Assembly: GCA_021201815.1 (NCBI GenBank)
Contig: JAJQEC010000112.1
Location: forward strand, 1-48,669
Source of the DNA: Candidatus Azobacteroides sp.
Lineage (GTDB): Bacteria; Bacteroidota; Bacteroidia; Bacteroidales; WRGA01
Direction: 5' to 3'
DNA length: 48,669 nucleotides
Made by a program: the position numbers and the translations under genes. Below are positions 47,119 through 48,669 of the stretch, in pieces; position 1 is the stretch's first letter; each line of letters starts with the position of its first letter. The notes under the pieces are model-generated. The model saw only the letters and a list, made by a program, of their open reading frames with translations. It was not told where the DNA came from and did no database searches.

Positions 47119-47314
47119 TGGCAGGTTGCCTGAAAAAACACCGTAAAAGACTTGACTTCCGCCTGAAAAAGCTGTATCTTTGAAATGCTGTGGACGGGGC
47201 ATTCACTAATCTGGCTGCTGTGTTATAAAAAGTCCGGACAGCCTTTATCACCTCCTCCGCATTACCCAGTCAGCTATTTTACCGGAGTATCTTTCCTCTC
47301 CCGGTTAGGATTTC

Positions 47315-47402
47315 ATCGCCCAACCAACGGCAAACGTTCGCCCAACGAACGATAAACGATCGCCCAAGCAACGGTAAACGATCGCCCAACGTAGGTTGAA
47401 CG
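47315..47402. repeat. 22-bp tandem repeat, four units
   Basis: Four head-to-tail units at 47315, 47337, 47359 and 47381, each with core TCGCCCAA near the start and AACG at the end. The first three are closely similar; the fourth is diverged. There is no spacing between units, so this is not CRISPR. A looser pair of TTTATACGAC motifs follows at about 47462-47495. Confidence 0.85.
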
Positions 47403-47784
47403 CTTAGGTTGCCCTTTCAATTACACAACATCGACCTATCGTTTCCATGACATTATCCGGTCGTTTATACGACAATGCCCAATCATTTATACGACTTTAG
47501 CCGGTCTTTTTGAAATTTTGCCTTGGTCGAATTTTAAAGATAGGACGAATACCCCAGTTATAAAATGCAGATTATTTATTTCCTTACTTATACACACCGA
47601 ATTCGCCCGGACTGCCAGGTATATAAAATTAAAAAAATTGCTGAAAACAAGAACAAAAATCTATTCATTCTCCTTTATCTTTAAAATAATTTTTAAAGAC
47701 AAAAGAATTATTCTGAATTAAATTTGAACTTTAGTAAAAAGATAAATAATCCGATGATTTGGTTTTTCTTCAGAATGGATTCAT

Positions 47785-47792
47785 TACTTTTG
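47785..47792 (+). promoter_or_regulatory. EamA gene promoter (-7 box)
   Basis: TACTTTTG, 29 bases before the start; a TTTG at 47758-47761 lies 23 bases upstream, slightly farther than usual. Confidence 0.45.
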
Positions 47793-47821
47793 AAATTGAT
47801 AATGTAAATCATATAGCTGTT

Positions 47822-48241
47822 ATGTGGAAATATTATGCCCTGCTATCCGCTTTATTCGCGGCATTAACTGCCATCTTTGCTAAAATAGGAGTAAAAGATG
47901 TCGACTCGAATCTTGCGACCGCCATCCGTACCTGTGTGATTCTGCTAATCACCTGGGGAATTGTTATTCTAACCGGTCGACTGGGGAGTGTCTCACAATT
48001 AAGTACGACAAATTGGACTTTCCTTATTCTTTCAGGAGTGGCAACCGGACTTTCATGGCTTTTTTATTTTAAAGCCCTGCAAATGGGAGAGGCCTCCAAA
48101 GTAGCTCCTATAGACAAGTTAAGTGTAGTATTTACCATTTTTCTTTCTTTCCTTATTCTGAAAGAACCGGTAAGTTGGAAGGTTATTCTGGGAGGATGCC
48201 TCATTGCCGGAGGTTCTCTTGTAATTCTGACAGATAATTGA
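47822..48241 (+). CDS. EamA-family small transporter
   Basis: A 139-residue membrane protein with about five hydrophobic segments, beginning MWKYYALLSALFAALTAIFAKIGV and ending VSWKVILGGCLIAGGSLVIL. Motifs VDSNLATAIRTCVIL and SWLFYFKALQMGEASKVAPIDKLSVVFT match a single EamA (DMT) repeat; such half-size proteins probably pair to form the transporter. The ATG at 47822 is chosen because upstream codons (to 47759) overlap the promoter. The substrate is unknown. Confidence 0.9.
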   Translation: MWKYYALLSALFAALTAIFAKIGVKDVDSNLATAIRTCVILLITWGIVILTGRLGSVSQLSTTNWTFLILSGVATGLSWLFYFKALQMGEASKVAPIDKLSVVFTIFLSFLILKEPVSWKVILGGCLIAGGSLVILTDN

Positions 48242-48244
48242 GGA

Positions 48245-48490
48245 ATGCTCCGGCAATTTTTCCACTTTACTGATATTATTCAGAATGAACGTCTGGAGCT
48301 GATTTCCGAAATTAAAGCTGTTATTCCCGTAAAATCAAATAAAACTCTTACGGAAATCCTGATCAACAACCTGATGGTAAATGCAGTGAGGCATATCCGG
48401 GAAGGAGGACAGATTATCATCAAGACTACCGAGCATTTCTTTATTATAGACATACAGGAGAAACCACATCGCTGGACACTTTTACTTTCC
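48245..48490 (+). pseudogene. Histidine kinase fragment
   Basis: The frame contains SNKTLTEILINNLMVNAVRHIREGGQIIIK, the N box of a sensor kinase ATPase domain, then FIIDIQEKPHRW, where a D/NTG motif would be expected. The sensor, phospho-His and G boxes are missing, and the frame runs on into the repeat at 48513. It is a leftover of a kinase gene. Confidence 0.65.
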
Positions 48491-48512
48491 GGTTACCGCA
48501 TCATTTATCACC

Positions 48513-48669
48513 AAACCCCACCCTTCCCTTCCTCGAAGGGAAGTACCCTTTCGTTCCGAAAGGGGGAAGGGTTGACCCACGGCTGAGAACCAGAAGGGTT
48601 GCCTTGCCACTTTCTATCAAACCCCACCCCTTTCCCGTAGGGAAAGGTACTCCCCTCGTACGTTTGCAT
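48513..48669 (+). repeat. Dispersed repeat, right copy, start of a tandem array
   Basis: One unit (about 105 bases from AAACCCCACCC at 48514) holds hairpins CTTCC-tcg-GAAG and CCCTTTCG-ttc-CGAAAGGG, then GGAAGGGTTGACCCACGG and CCAGAAGGGTTGCC. A second unit starts at about 48619 with AAACCCCACCC and its own hairpin, and is cut by the window edge. Inverted relative of 47033-47118. Confidence 0.7.

Noticed and set aside
46964..47251. A 95-codon minus-strand frame across the repeat after GH2
   Set aside because: It runs through a dispersed repeat and the GH2 terminator.
47315..47402. CRISPR array
   Set aside because: The 22-base units abut without spacers and no cas gene is present.

Overview
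The window is chromosomal DNA of a Bacteroidota (order Bacteroidales) species that uses the type IX secretion system (T9SS). Evidence: promoters of the Bacteroidota type (TTTG-like box, about 19 bases, then TAnnTTTG); weak or absent Shine-Dalgarno sites; the conserved order nusB-yajC-YbbR-coaE; several secreted proteins ending in T9SS sorting domains; BACON domains; and glycoside hydrolases of families 125, 3, 29 and 2. The genus is not decidable from the sequence; Tannerellaceae or Dysgonomonadaceae-like bacteria would fit.

Layout. (1) 1-11443, minus strand: a surface-protein locus with two giant paralogous VCBS/FG-GAP proteins (about 1450 and 1411 residues), a small T9SS cargo protein, a small anchored protein, and the start of a further secreted protein. 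Each giant gene is preceded by a copy of the same roughly 440-base leader, holding a promoter, a small upstream ORF, a GA/CT microsatellite (8 versus 12 units) and a 77-base hairpin. The first giant gene also shows an abrupt base-composition break near 2225. (2) 11543-14607, plus strand: core genes nusB, yajC, ybbR-like and coaE. (3) 15031-17607: a T9SS beta-helix protein. (4) 18036-23726, minus strand: small membrane protein, CtpA-type protease, Mrp ATPase, trmB and a BACON/leucine-rich-repeat lipoprotein. (5) 24365-26886: gpmI, a DUF3109 protein and tRNA-Lys(TTT). (6) 26930-28640: remnants of an integrase and an outer-membrane protein next to the tRNA, then an intact DUF6268-type barrel. (7) 28943-30726: a LytTR response regulator and LytS-type kinase. 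(8) 31172-33679: an MNT nucleotidyltransferase, a frameshifted HEPN partner and a RelA/SpoT-domain protein. (9) 33803-35607: a TetR-nitroreductase unit with two near-identical palindromic operators placed over its promoter. (10) 35602-46925: carbohydrate enzymes: a collapsed SGNH hydrolase, GH125, a GH3 gene with an in-frame amber codon, GH29 fucosidase and GH2. (11) 46976-48669: dispersed inverted repeats, a 22-bp tandem repeat, an EamA-family transporter and a kinase fragment.

The enzymes of region 10 (alpha-mannosidase, GH3, fucosidase, GH2) look suited to host or plant glycan trimming, but no SusC/SusD pair is present. Decay is frequent in the accessory part (integrase, barrel remnant, HEPN, SGNH, GH3, kinase). 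The observation most likely to be new is the duplicated structured leader upstream of the two giant T9SS proteins.
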